Below are positions 23,647 to 33,581 of a stretch of 64,000 nucleotides of DNA, in pieces. This DNA comes from Streptomyces tagetis (GTDB taxonomy: Bacteria; Actinomycetota; Actinomycetes; Streptomycetales; Streptomycetaceae): assembly GCF_018069565.1 (NCBI RefSeq), contig NZ_JAGPNL010000004.1:521053-585052 (forward strand), given 5' to 3'. The position numbers and the translations under genes are program-made. Within the stretch, counting starts at the first letter, position 1, and the number at the start of each line of letters is the position of its first letter. The notes under the pieces are model-generated. The model worked only from the letters and a program-made list of their open reading frames with translations, ran no database searches and was not told where the DNA came from.

Positions 23647-26400
23647 ATGGGATTCTCGACGCAGAATGGAGAGGTGATCGCACAATCCGGTGGGCGAACG
23701 CCTCCCCCGTGGCGGGCGAGGTCCCTGCTCCGGGTACGCACGGTCGCCGGCCAGGTCTTCCTGCTCCAGGTCGTCATCATGGTGCTGGTCATCGCCGTCG
23801 CCGTGGCGGCCCTGGTGATCCAGGCCCGGCAGGACACCACCAACGACGCCCGGACCCGCTCCCTCGACGTCGCCGAGACGCTGGCCGGCTCCCCCGCCAT
23901 GGCCCGGACCATCACGGGCCCCGACCCCAGCGCGGTCCTCCAGCCCCTCGCCGAGAAGATCCGCCACCAGACCGGCGTCGACCTCGTCGTCATCTACTCC
24001 CGCTCCGGCATCCGCTTCACCCACCCGGACCCGACCCAGATCGGCAAGCCCGTCCTCGGCCCCACCGCCCCGCCGGACCATCCGCTGACCCGGACCATCC
24101 AGACCACGGACGGCCTCTCCGTCGTCTCCTACGCCGCCGTCACCCGCACCGGCGGCGGCCCCGCCGTCGGATCGGTCGCGGTCGCCATCACCGTCCACAA
24201 GGTCGAGGGCATGGCCGCCCGGCAGCTCCCCGTCCTCCTCGGGGCCGCGGGCGGCGCGCTCGCCCTCTCGGCGGGCGGCACGGCCCTGGTCAGCCGCCGG
24301 GTGCTGCGCCAGACCCACGGCCTCGGGCCGGTCGAGATGACCCAGATGTACGACCACCACGACGCGGTGCTGCACGCCGTCCGGGAGGGCGTGCTCATCG
24401 TCGGCGAGGACGGGCGGCTGCTCCTCGTCAACGACGAGGCGCGGCGGCTGCTGAACCTCCCGGCGGACGCCGAGGGCCGCCGGGTGACCGGGCTGGGCCT
24501 GGAACCGGAGGTCTCCGCGCTGATCGCCTCCGACCAGCCGGCCAGCGACGAGGTACGCCTGACCGGTGACCGCCTGCTGGCCTTCAACAAACGGCCCACC
24601 GCCCCCTACGGCGGACACGCCGGGTCCGTCGTCACCCTCCGGGACACCACCGAGCTGCGGGCCGTGACCGGCCGCGCCGAGGTCGCCCGCGAACGGCTGA
24701 GGCTCCTCTACGACGCCGGTGTCGGCATCGGCACCACCCTCGACGTCACCCGCACCGCGCGGGAGCTGGCCGAGACCGCGGTCCCCCGGTTCGCCGACAT
24801 CGTCACCGTCGAGCTGGCCGAGGAGGTGCTGCGCGGCGAGGAGACCACCGGGGCCCGGCCGGTCCTGCGCCGCGTCGCCGTGAGCGGCCTCGACCGGGAG
24901 CCGGGCTCGCTGGGCGAGAGGGTCCGGTTCGAGGACGGCACGCCGCAGGCACGGTGCCTGGAGAGCGGGCGGGGCGTGCTCCAGGCCGACGTGCACGCCG
25001 ATCCGCACTGGCCCGCGCTCGACCCCGAGCGGGCCGAGCGCGTCGAGGCCCACGGCATCCACTCGCTGATCTCGGTGCCGCTGCGGGCCCGGGGCACGGT
25101 CCTCGGCGTGGTGGACTTCTGGCGTTCGCGGCGGGAGGAGCCGTTCGGCGAGGAGGACGTGCCGTTCGCCGAGGAGCTGGCCACCCGGGCCGCGGTGGCC
25201 CTGGACAACGCCCGCCGCTTCACCCGCGAGCACACCATGGCGGTCGCCCTCCAGCGCAGCCTGCTCCCCCGCGAGCTGCCCGAATCGAGCGCCCTGGAGA
25301 CCGCCTACCGCTACCTGCCGGCCCGCGCGGGCGTCGGCGGCGACTGGTTCGACGTCATCGAGCTCTCCGGCGCGCGCGTCGCGCTGGTCGTCGGGGACGT
25401 CGTCGGACACGGCCTGCACGCGGCGGCCACCATGGGACGGCTGCGCACCGCCGTGCACAACTTCTCCACCCTCGATCTCTCCCCCGAGGAACTCCTCGCC
25501 CGGCTGGACGACCTGGTGACCCGTATCGACCGGGAGCGGGCCGCCCAGGGCGACGACGAGGGGCTCATCGGCGCGACCTGCCTGTACGTCGTCTACGATC
25601 CCGCCTCCGGCGTCTGCTCGATGGCCCGCGCCGGTCATCCGCCGCCCGCACTGGTCCGCCCGGACGGCACCGTGGACTTCGCCGACCTGCCCGCCGGGCC
25701 GCCGCTGGGCCTGGGCGGACTGCCCTTCGAGGCCACCGAGGTACGGCTGCCCGAGGGGAGCCGGCTGGTCCTCTTCACCGACGGGCTGGTCGAGAACCGC
25801 GAGCGGGACATCGACGTCGGCCTCGACGTGCTGCGCGGCGCGCTGTCCCGGCCGGGACGCACGCCCGAGGAGACCTGCCGGGACGTGCTGGACGCCCTGC
25901 CGCCCGAGAACGCCGAGGACGACGTGGCACTCCTGGTCGCGCGCACCCGGGTCCTCGCCCCCGGGCAGATCGCCGGCTGGGAGGTCCCCCGCGACACCGC
26001 GGCCGTCTCCCGGGTCCGCGCCGACGTGAGCCGGCAACTGGACGAGTGGGACCTGGCGGAGACCGGTTTCACCACCGAGCTGATCCTCAGCGAGCTGGTC
26101 ACCAACGCCATCCGCCACGGCAGCGCCCCCATCCACGTCCGGCTGCTGCGCGACCGCAACCTGATCTGCGAGGTCGCCGACGGCAGCAGCACCGCCCCCC
26201 ACCTGCGGTACGCGGCGACCACGGACGAGGGCGGGCGCGGCCTGTTCCTCGTCGCCCGGTATGCCGAACGCTGGGGCACCCGCTACACCCCCGACGGCAA
26301 GGTCATCTGGACCGAACAGTCCCTCGACGGCCACGGTCCCGGCCCGGGGGGCGACGACGGCGAGGCGTTGCTGGACCAGTGGAGCGACGCGGACTGGTGA
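23647..26400 (+). CDS. Membrane sensor PAS-GAF-SpoIIE phosphatase with HATPase
   Basis: Transmembrane signalling protein of 917 aa. Helix 1 is about 34-58 (VFLLQVVIMVLVIAVAVAAL). An extracytoplasmic CitA/DcuS-like sensor domain spans about 60-185, helix 2 about 190-215, PAS about 240-320, GAF about 345-510, PP2C/SpoIIE about 525-765 (GGDWFD, GDVVGHG, FTDGLVEN, EDDVALL) and HATPase about 780-890 (ELVTNAIRHG, DEGGRGLFLV). An external small-molecule signal would control dephosphorylation of an unknown anti-anti-sigma partner. The start is not certain: ATG 23647 lacks a ribosome site, and a GTG at 23674 has GGAGAG placed too close. Catalytic motifs are intact. Confidence 0.9.
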   Translation: MGFSTQNGEVIAQSGGRTPPPWRARSLLRVRTVAGQVFLLQVVIMVLVIAVAVAALVIQARQDTTNDARTRSLDVAETLAGSPAMARTITGPDPSAVLQPLAEKIRHQTGVDLVVIYSRSGIRFTHPDPTQIGKPVLGPTAPPDHPLTRTIQTTDGLSVVSYAAVTRTGGGPAVGSVAVAITVHKVEGMAARQLPVLLGAAGGALALSAGGTALVSRRVLRQTHGLGPVEMTQMYDHHDAVLHAVREGVLIVGEDGRLLLVNDEARRLLNLPADAEGRRVTGLGLEPEVSALIASDQPASDEVRLTGDRLLAFNKRPTAPYGGHAGSVVTLRDTTELRAVTGRAEVARERLRLLYDAGVGIGTTLDVTRTARELAETAVPRFADIVTVELAEEVLRGEETTGARPVLRRVAVSGLDREPGSLGERVRFEDGTPQARCLESGRGVLQADVHADPHWPALDPERAERVEAHGIHSLISVPLRARGTVLGVVDFWRSRREEPFGEEDVPFAEELATRAAVALDNARRFTREHTMAVALQRSLLPRELPESSALETAYRYLPARAGVGGDWFDVIELSGARVALVVGDVVGHGLHAAATMGRLRTAVHNFSTLDLSPEELLARLDDLVTRIDRERAAQGDDEGLIGATCLYVVYDPASGVCSMARAGHPPPALVRPDGTVDFADLPAGPPLGLGGLPFEATEVRLPEGSRLVLFTDGLVENRERDIDVGLDVLRGALSRPGRTPEETCRDVLDALPPENAEDDVALLVARTRVLAPGQIAGWEVPRDTAAVSRVRADVSRQLDEWDLAETGFTTELILSELVTNAIRHGSAPIHVRLLRDRNLICEVADGSSTAPHLRYAATTDEGGRGLFLVARYAERWGTRYTPDGKVIWTEQSLDGHGPGPGGDDGEALLDQWSDADW

Positions 26401-26465
26401 GGGGGCGGGGGTCTGCGGGGCGGGGGCCTGCGGGTGGGCACCGGAATCCTCATGGCGGGCGCCCG

Positions 26466-26558
26466 GGACACGCCCGAGAGGCGCCGGAGCCCGCACGCGT
26501 GCGCCGGGGACACGCCGGTGAGGGCGTCCGTATCGGCACCCGGGCGGTGGGACACGCC
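26466..26558 (+). repeat. GGACACGCC repeats at 42-bp period
   Basis: Three exact copies start at 26466, 26508 and 26550, each 42 bp apart, in the 236-bp gap between the sensor-phosphatase stop and the SNF2 gene end. The same 9-mer, in either orientation, recurs in other gaps (32832, 36903 and six times at 59424-59574). Confidence 0.7.
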
Positions 26559-26636
26559 CGGACCGTGGTCACGTACGCACTCTGCCGACACGCGACGCGG
26601 AGCCGCCCCCGCCCCGGCCCCCGCCCCCGCCGTGTC

Positions 26637-28901
26637 TCAGCCCGCCTCCACGCCGACCTCGTCCCTCCCGATCCCGTCCCCGGCGTCCCCGGCGGCCCCA
26701 GCGGCCTCCACCGCCCCGGCCTCGTCCGCCCCGGCCTCCACCGCCCCGGCCTCGTCCCTCACCCCGAGGCGGGCCTGTTCCTCCTCGACGATGCGGCGGG
26801 CGATCTCGGTGTCGGACACGTCGACGGCGTCGGGGCTGGCCTCGGCGACGGCGCTGCGCCGGGCGTAGGCGTCGAAGAGGCGGGTCTTGTTCTCCAGGAG
26901 CCGGACCAGGCGTTCGTCGACACCGCCGGTGGTCAGCAGGCGGTGCACGCGGACGGGCCGGACCTGGCCCATGCGGTGGGCCCGCGCGACGGCCTGGTGT
27001 TCGAGGGTCGGTTTGACCTGGGGTTCGCACAGGACGACGACGGAGGCGGCCTGGAGGTTGAGGCCGACGCCGGCCGCCTGGATCTGCGCGGCCAGCACCG
27101 CCGGCCCGGAGACGGCGGCGAACTCGTCGACGAGCCGCTGGCGCCGGGCGGCCGGGACGCTGCCGGTGAGCGGGCCGAGCACGGTGGCGCCGTCGGCGGC
27201 GAGGGCCGCGGCGACCGTGTCGAGCACGTCCCGGAAGACGGAGAAGACGACCGTCTTCCGGCCGTTCTCGCCCGCCTCGCGGACGATCTCCCGGAGCCGC
27301 TCCAGCTTGGCCGACCCCTCGGGACGCAGGTACGCGGCCCTGCGCATCGCCATGAAGTTCCCGGCGCGCACGGCCTCGCGGTAGGCGTCCGCGTCACGGG
27401 CGCTGGGCTCCTCCCACTCGTCGGTGTGCTGGAGGCTGGGCAGTTCGGTGAGGACGTCGTCCTGGTTGCGGCGCAGGTAGACCGGGGCGACGGCGGTGCG
27501 GAAGGCGGCCGAGCCGACCGGGGTGTCCCCCTCGCCGAGGGCGTCCGCGAGGGCGGGGTCGAGCATCCGGACCAGGTTGCGGAACTCGCCGACCCGGTTC
27601 TCCATGGGGGTGCCGGTCAGGAAGAGGACGCGGTCGCAGCGCTCGGCCCACCGGGCGACCGCCTGGGACCGCAGCGCCTCGGGGTTCTTGACGTAGTGCG
27701 CCTCGTCGACGACGAACATCCCGAGGTCCGCGCCGTCCGGCGCGGGAAAGCCCCGCAGCGCGTCGAAGGTGGTCAGGCCGACCCCGCCGCGTGCCGTCCA
27801 GTCGGTGAACGCGCCGTGCCGGTCGGGTCCGTGGAGCAGCGTGGTGCGCAGGGTGCTGCGGGTCTCGATCTCGCGGGTCCAGTTGACGAGGACGCTGGGC
27901 GGGCAGACGACCAGGAAACGCCGGTGCCCCTCGCCCGCCAGGTGCGCCAGCGCGGCGATGGCCTGCACGGTCTTGCCGAGCCCCATCTCGTCGCCGAGCA
28001 CGACCTTGCCCTGGGCGAGGGCGAAACGCGCCCCGAACGCCTGGTAGCCGCGGAGCGAGACCCGGCGCTGCGCGTCGTCGAGGCGCTGGTCGTGGACGCG
28101 TTGGGCGATGCCGTCGGGCAGGAACCCCTCGGCCGCCGCCGCGTCGGGCGCGCGCCCGGTGATCTCGGCCAGGAGGCTGTAGTACTCGGCGGAGCGGAGT
28201 TCGAAGTCGACCCAGGCGGCGACGTCGGTGGCGGGCCCGCGCAGCAGGTCCACGGATGCCTGGGCGATCAGCGCGGGCAGCCCGGCCCGTGCGGCCTCGG
28301 CGGCCACCTCCCGGACCTCGGCGACGGCGGCCAGTACGCGCGCCTTGCGCTCCCGTCCGGCGAGCAGCATCCCGAACCGCCCGGCGGCGGGCGCGGCCTC
28401 CTCCAGCGGCGGGCCGAGCCGGGTACGCAGCCCGGCGGCGGCGTCGACCGCGCGCCGCGCCTCGGGACCGGCCTCGACGAGGACGTGCAGGGCGGTGACG
28501 AGGGCGGTGGTCCGTTCCTCGGGCCGGTCCACGTCGATGTGGACGGCGACGGTCTCGTACGCGGCCTCGGACAGGCGCCGGGCGGCGGCGAGGAGCTGGT
28601 CGGCGGTGAGGGCGCCGACGCCGGGTATCTGCCGCAGCCGGTAGGGCCCGGCGCCGAGCACCTGGGCGACGGTGCGCAGGCCGCTCTTCTCGACGGTGCC
28701 GAGCCGCAGCCGGCCCTCGGTGACCTCCTGGAGGCGTGCGACGGGGATGGCGTCCAACTCGCGTTCCACGGCGGCGTCGTGCAGGGGCCTCAGCGCCGCC
28801 CGTACGGCCTCCACGACCCGCTCGTGATCCTGGACCAGCGTCTCGGCCGCCTCCAGCAGCCGTCTCCCGCCGTCCACCACATCCCGCTCACCACGCCCCA
28901 T
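26637..28901 (-). CDS. SNF2-family DNA translocase with HhH motif
   Basis: ATPase of 754 aa. The N-terminal ~270 residues are helical and include a helix-hairpin-helix motif (about 75-108, with IPGVGALTADQ). The SNF2 core follows: motif I DEMGLGKT (304-311), motif II DEAH (399-402), motif III LTGTPMEN (428-435) and motif VI ARAHRMGQ in the second RecA lobe. It should translocate on double-stranded DNA and remodel bound proteins or DNA structures. The Ala/Glu/Asp C-terminal tail comes from a 30-bp repeat (26704-26757). The ATG at 28901 has GGGAGG at 9-bp spacing. No methylase or nuclease gene adjoins it, so a link to repair or defence is only a possibility. Confidence 0.88.
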   Translation of the reverse strand: MGRGERDVVDGGRRLLEAAETLVQDHERVVEAVRAALRPLHDAAVERELDAIPVARLQEVTEGRLRLGTVEKSGLRTVAQVLGAGPYRLRQIPGVGALTADQLLAAARRLSEAAYETVAVHIDVDRPEERTTALVTALHVLVEAGPEARRAVDAAAGLRTRLGPPLEEAAPAAGRFGMLLAGRERKARVLAAVAEVREVAAEAARAGLPALIAQASVDLLRGPATDVAAWVDFELRSAEYYSLLAEITGRAPDAAAAEGFLPDGIAQRVHDQRLDDAQRRVSLRGYQAFGARFALAQGKVVLGDEMGLGKTVQAIAALAHLAGEGHRRFLVVCPPSVLVNWTREIETRSTLRTTLLHGPDRHGAFTDWTARGGVGLTTFDALRGFPAPDGADLGMFVVDEAHYVKNPEALRSQAVARWAERCDRVLFLTGTPMENRVGEFRNLVRMLDPALADALGEGDTPVGSAAFRTAVAPVYLRRNQDDVLTELPSLQHTDEWEEPSARDADAYREAVRAGNFMAMRRAAYLRPEGSAKLERLREIVREAGENGRKTVVFSVFRDVLDTVAAALAADGATVLGPLTGSVPAARRQRLVDEFAAVSGPAVLAAQIQAAGVGLNLQAASVVVLCEPQVKPTLEHQAVARAHRMGQVRPVRVHRLLTTGGVDERLVRLLENKTRLFDAYARRSAVAEASPDAVDVSDTEIARRIVEEEQARLGVRDEAGAVEAGADEAGAVEAAGAAGDAGDGIGRDEVGVEAG

Positions 28902-29228
28902 ACCCGGCATCCTCCCATCCGGGCCCGACACGCCCCGACGCCCCTGAGGCGTGCGGCGGGACGGCCGGAACCAGCCACCTCCGGGTGGCATACGCCCCAT
29001 TCCGCCCCGGGCCCGCCCCCGACCGCCCTATCGTGGACAGCGCCCCACGACCCCCCGGCCCGCCCGCCCCCACCACCCCACGGCCGAGCCGCCGCGCCAC
29101 TCCCGCACGGCCGCTCCCGTACCGCCGTTCCCGCCGTAACCGGCCCCCGTGTACGCACCGGCCGCAGGCCCGTGACCAGCAGCCACCAGTCACCGTGATC
29201 GTGAACGCGACCGTGAAGGAGGGGCCTC
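28902..29228. other. 327-bp divergent promoter gap
   Basis: Lies between the SNF2 gene and the P450 gene, which face away from each other. Proline-codon-like CCCC-rich sequence; I see no gene, hairpin or convincing promoter box. The P450 ribosome site AAGGAGG is at its right end. Confidence 0.45.
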
Positions 29229-30455
29229 GTGCCCGAGCAACCGATCACCGTCCTCGACCCGAAGGCGCCCGACCACCACGCCGAACACCGGTCGCTGCGC
29301 GCCCTGGGACCGGCGACCCGGGTGGACATCCTCGGCGTGACCGCCTGGTCGGTCAGCGATCCGGCGCTGCTCAAGCGGCTCCTCACCAGTGCGCGGGTCT
29401 CGAAGGACCTGCGGGCGCACTGGCCGGCGTTCGCCGAGACGGCGGCGACCTGGCCCCTCGCGCTGTGGATCACCGCCGGCAACATGTTCACCGCGTTCGG
29501 CGCGGACCACCGCAGGCTGCGCCGGCTGGTGTCACCGGCGTTCGTGCCGCGCCGCATCCAGGCGCTGCGCCCGGACGTGGAGGCGATCGTGTCGGGCCTG
29601 CTCGACGACCTCGCCGCGCTGCCTCCGGACGAACCCGTCGACCTGCGGGAACGCCTCGCCCATCCGCTGCCTATCGCGGTGATCGGCCGGCTCATGGGCA
29701 TCCCCGAGGACCAACGCCCGCATGTCCGCGTCCTGGTGGACCGCGTCTTCGCCACGACCCTCACCGCCGAGCAGGCCGCCGCGAACACCGCCGAGCTGTA
29801 CGGGGCGCTCGACCGGCTGATCGCCGCCAAACGCGCCCGGCCCGGCGACGACATGACGTCCCTGCTCCTCGCCGCCCGCGACGAGGAGGGCGACGGCGAC
29901 GGCCTGAGTGCCGAGGAGGTGCGGGACACGCTGCTGCTGATGATCAGCGCCGGGTACGAGACCACGGTCAACGTCATCGACCAGGCCCTGACCGCGCTGC
30001 TGGCCGACCCGGCGCACCTCGGCCACCTGCGGGCCGGCCGCGCCGACTGGTCCGACGTGGTCGAGGAGACCCTGCGCCACGAACCCGCCGTCAAGCACCT
30101 GCCGTTGCGCTGCGCCCTCGCGGACATCCCCTTGCCCGACGGCCAGGTCATCGCCCGGGGCGACGCGATCCTCGCCTCGTACGGCGCGGCCAACCGTCAC
30201 CCCGACTGGCACGGCGAGTCCGCCGACCTCTTCGACGCCACGCGGCCCGCCAAGGACCACCTGGCCTTCGGTCACGGGGTGCACTTCTGCCTCGGCGCCC
30301 CGCTCGCGCGGCTCGAAGTGGCCACCGCCCTGCGCCTGTTCTTCGCCCGGTTCCCGGCCGCCCGGCTCGCCGTCCCGGTGGCGGAACTGCGCCCGCTGCC
30401 CACCCTGATCAGCAACGGCCACACCGCACTGCCGGTCCACCTGGGCCCGGCGTGA
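29229..30455 (+). CDS. Cytochrome P450
   Basis: Soluble class I bacterial P450 of 408 aa, a heme mono-oxygenase. The I-helix oxygen-activation motif is AGYETT (241-246), the K-helix ExxR is E280-TL-R283, and the heme loop FGHGVHFCLG has the axial thiolate Cys354. The GTG has AAGGAGG 6 bp upstream. Glu in the I-helix (AGYET) rather than the commoner AGHET/AGxDT is allowed in the superfamily. No ferredoxin or reductase gene is adjacent, so electrons would come from elsewhere; substrate unknown. The downstream 93-aa gene overlaps by 4 bp. It most resembles the CYP105/107-like actinomycete groups in length and motifs. Confidence 0.94.
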   Translation: MPEQPITVLDPKAPDHHAEHRSLRALGPATRVDILGVTAWSVSDPALLKRLLTSARVSKDLRAHWPAFAETAATWPLALWITAGNMFTAFGADHRRLRRLVSPAFVPRRIQALRPDVEAIVSGLLDDLAALPPDEPVDLRERLAHPLPIAVIGRLMGIPEDQRPHVRVLVDRVFATTLTAEQAAANTAELYGALDRLIAAKRARPGDDMTSLLLAARDEEGDGDGLSAEEVRDTLLLMISAGYETTVNVIDQALTALLADPAHLGHLRAGRADWSDVVEETLRHEPAVKHLPLRCALADIPLPDGQVIARGDAILASYGAANRHPDWHGESADLFDATRPAKDHLAFGHGVHFCLGAPLARLEVATALRLFFARFPAARLAVPVAELRPLPTLISNGHTALPVHLGPA

Positions 30456-30733
30456 CGACCCCCACGACCCTCACCTTCGTCCGCCACACGGACGGGCTCC
30501 GCTACGACTTCACCCGCAGCGGCACACGCCACGGCCGCCCGGCCTACGAACGAACCGACGGCCGGGTGGGGTGCCTCTGGTCCCCGTCCGAGGGTTGGCA
30601 CTGCGAGAGCGCCGACGGCATCATCTCGGCGTACCCGGTGACCGGCCACCACGACGCACCCGAGCCTCCGGCCACGGTCTGGCGCAGCTTCAAGGCCGAC
30701 CGTTCCCACCTCTACGACCTTCTTCACCAGTAG
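30452..30733 (+). CDS. Small protein coupled to the P450
   Basis: A protein of 93 aa that I do not recognise. Its GTG overlaps the P450 stop (GTGA), so it is translated with it. It is rich in Trp, His and Tyr (WSPSEGWHCESADG; TVWRSFKADRSHLYDLL), has no membrane helix or signal, and codon use matches its neighbours. It might be an accessory or substrate-related partner of the P450, but this is inferred only from coupling. Confidence 0.7.
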   Translation: MTTPTTLTFVRHTDGLRYDFTRSGTRHGRPAYERTDGRVGCLWSPSEGWHCESADGIISAYPVTGHHDAPEPPATVWRSFKADRSHLYDLLHQ

Positions 30734-31029
30734 GTACGCGTGACGCTCTCCGGCAGCCGCCCCAGCCGCTGCCACTCGTGGAAGATCACGGAAGCCACGA
30801 GCAGAAACGCCCGCCGCACCTCGGGCCGCGGATCGGCCCGCTCGACGCACCCGACGCTCCGGCGCATCACCATCGCCCCCACGACACACCCCCGCGCCGT
30901 ACAAGGCCGCACGACCTCGCCCTCCTGGTCCACCACCACATGCCCGGACCCCCCGCCCCCGTCCTCCCACGCATAAACGACCCCACCCCCACCGGCCCCA
31001 ACCCTCCGACACCCCACCCAAGCCACCAC
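30724..31029 (-). CDS. Hypothetical protein, convergent to P450 unit
   Basis: A protein of 101 aa, unrecognised. Codons on this strand have very high third-position GC and a balanced amino-acid content (YAWEDGG..., HVVVDQEGEVVRPCTARGCVV, VRRAFLLVASVIFHEWQRLG), which argues for a real gene. The GTG at 31029 is preferred because GGAGG lies 5 bp upstream; longer frames would run into the divergent gene at 31086. The 3' end overlaps the P450-coupled gene by 10 bp tail to tail. The three cysteines could bind metal; no family is assigned. Confidence 0.5.
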   Translation of the reverse strand: MVAWVGCRRVGAGGGGVVYAWEDGGGGSGHVVVDQEGEVVRPCTARGCVVGAMVMRRSVGCVERADPRPEVRRAFLLVASVIFHEWQRLGRLPESVTRTYW

Positions 31030-31085
31030 AAGCCCCTCCCCTCCCCCACCCTCCACCTGTCCGAGGGCACCGTTACCTTCCGCGC

Positions 31086-31430
31086 ATGAGCACACCGGAA
31101 ACCCTGCTCCACCTCATCGAGCAGGACCCAACACTGACCGCCACACTGGCCTGCCCCTGCGACTTCGACATCACCCGCCGCGACCCCGTGGAAGACCTCG
31201 TCCTCCCCACGGGACGCCCACTGCGCCCGATAGCGGGCTGCGGCGCGGGCGGCACGTACTTCCTCTGCGGAGAACCCGGAGCCGAGGAACGCCCCGTCCT
31301 GTACGCCGACTCCGAGGGCCAGGCCACGCTGATCGGCACCGACCTCGCCGAGGCCCTCACCCTCCTCGCCGTCCTCCCCTACGTACCCCACCCCGACCAC
31401 GAGCCGTACGAGTTCCTCTTCGGAAACTGA
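31086..31430 (+). CDS. Hypothetical SUKH-like small protein
   Basis: A cytosolic protein of 114 aa. MSTPETLLHLIEQDPTLTAT opens the protein; a central GGTYFLCGEPGAEERPVLYADSEGQATLIG strand pattern and a C-terminal helix (DLAEALTLLAVLP) follow. The pattern of a compact strand-rich core with YADSEG resembles small SMI1/KNR4 (SUKH)-type immunity or hypothetical proteins of Streptomyces, but I cannot confirm the family. ATG start with a weak ribosome site; isolated gene at the edge of the accessory block. Confidence 0.65.
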   Translation: MSTPETLLHLIEQDPTLTATLACPCDFDITRRDPVEDLVLPTGRPLRPIAGCGAGGTYFLCGEPGAEERPVLYADSEGQATLIGTDLAEALTLLAVLPYVPHPDHEPYEFLFGN

Positions 31431-31623
31431 CCCTTCGGTGTACGCACTGCGGTGAGGTGCCCCAGGGGCACAGCGACAGCCCTGACCGACCCCTCCGACG
31501 AGCTGCACGACATGGGACGAACCTTCCAGCCCCAAACGAGCAGGGGCCGACCCCCAAAAGGCCGACCCCTTCCTGACCTGCATGCTTAGCAGATCAGCAA
31601 CATGGCAAAACAGCACCCGCCCG

Positions 31624-32712
<1,089 letters not shown>

Positions 32713-32831
32713 GTTGCGACTTCCCGTACGTGAGGATGTGGAGGCGGCCGGGCAGGGGCCGATCCCCCAGTCTACGGGGTGTCCGGTACCGGCCGGGCGG
32801 CACGTCGAACGCTTGGCCAAGCTGCTCCGAC

Positions 32832-32840
32832 GGCGTGTCC
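32832..32840 (+). repeat. Single GGCGTGTCC element
   Basis: One copy (reverse of GGACACGCC) in the gap between the divergent ychF and DUF6542 genes, 41 bp before the latter's start. See the finding on the dispersed element. Confidence 0.5.
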
Positions 32841-32868
32841 GAGAGCCCATTCGGCACATTAACCGACC

Positions 32869-32874
32869 TAAGTT
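32869..32874 (+). promoter_or_regulatory. -10 box TAAGTT of leaderless gene
   Basis: TAAGTT is followed by 6 bases and then GTG (32881), the leaderless arrangement seen repeatedly in this window. Confidence 0.5.
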
Positions 32875-32880
32875 GGTCCA

Positions 32881-33549
32881 GTGGAGCAACACAGGACGCG
32901 ACCTGCGCAGTACGGACCGCGACGAGGCCGGGCCCGGTTGCCCCCGCAGGGGCGGGGTGCGGCCGATGGGGTGAGGCGGGCCCGGCCGCTGCCCCCGGGC
33001 GACCGGCGGCCCGCGACGGCACCTCCCCGGCCGGGGACACCGGCGCCCCCGGCGGCGCGCGCCCTGCCCGGCCTGTCCGCGCTGCGGTTCCCCGCGCTCC
33101 GGCTGACCGGGCTGGGCGGTGGCCTGTTCTGCACGGCGGTCATGGTCGTGCTCGGTCTGCTCGATTGGCTGCTGTTCGGCGCCTCCCTCACCGTCTACGG
33201 CGCGCTCTTCCTGCCGGTGTGCGTGCTCACCGCGCTCTGGGTGCGCGGGAACGATCTGCTGACGGCGCCCGTGTCGGTGCCGATCGGCTTCACCGCGGGT
33301 CTGGTCACCGTCGCCGAGAGCGGTGACGGGGTGAGCGGGCGGCTGATGGGCCTGGTCACGGGGCTAGCCACGGGGGCCGGCTGGCTGTACACCGGGACGC
33401 TGATCGCGGGGGTGACGGTGCTCGTACGCCGGGTGCGGCTGGTACGCCGCCGGGCCGCCGCCCGTACCCGCCCGCCCCAGCAGCATCAACAACAGCAACA
33501 TCAGCAACATCAGCAACAAAGACACCAACGGCGACAACAGCAGCCTTGA
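32881..33549 (+). CDS. DUF6542 membrane protein with Gln/His-rich tail
   Basis: A protein of 222 aa. A basic Pro/Arg-rich N-terminus of about 65 residues precedes a DUF6542-like membrane domain (GLSALRFPALRLTGLGGGLF; helices about 75-100, 100-122, 130-150 and 165-185), then an Arg-rich stretch and a tail of about 24 residues made almost only of Gln and His. The GTG at 32881 follows a leaderless -10 box. The tail is encoded by CAG/CAA/CAT/AAC triplets, much lower in GC than the rest of the window, and it ends 32 bp before the ppgK stop. Function unknown. Confidence 0.75.
   Translation: MEQHRTRPAQYGPRRGRARLPPQGRGAADGVRRARPLPPGDRRPATAPPRPGTPAPPAARALPGLSALRFPALRLTGLGGGLFCTAVMVVLGLLDWLLFGASLTVYGALFLPVCVLTALWVRGNDLLTAPVSVPIGFTAGLVTVAESGDGVSGRLMGLVTGLATGAGWLYTGTLIAGVTVLVRRVRLVRRRAAARTRPPQQHQQQQHQQHQQQRHQRRQQQP
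33478..33548 (+). repeat. CAG/CAA/CAT triplet tract
   Basis: Run of CAG, CAA and CAT triplets encoding a Gln/His-rich protein tail. Roughly half A+T in a chromosome of about 72% GC, so compositionally striking; likely prone to length change. Confidence 0.8.
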
Positions 33550-33581
33550 GTGCGGACCGCCGCCGCGGTCGCGCCCCTCGC

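Noticed and set aside
26401..31430. Biosynthetic gene cluster around the P450
   Set aside because: No synthase, synthetase, methyltransferase or transporter adjoins it; a single P450 is not a cluster.
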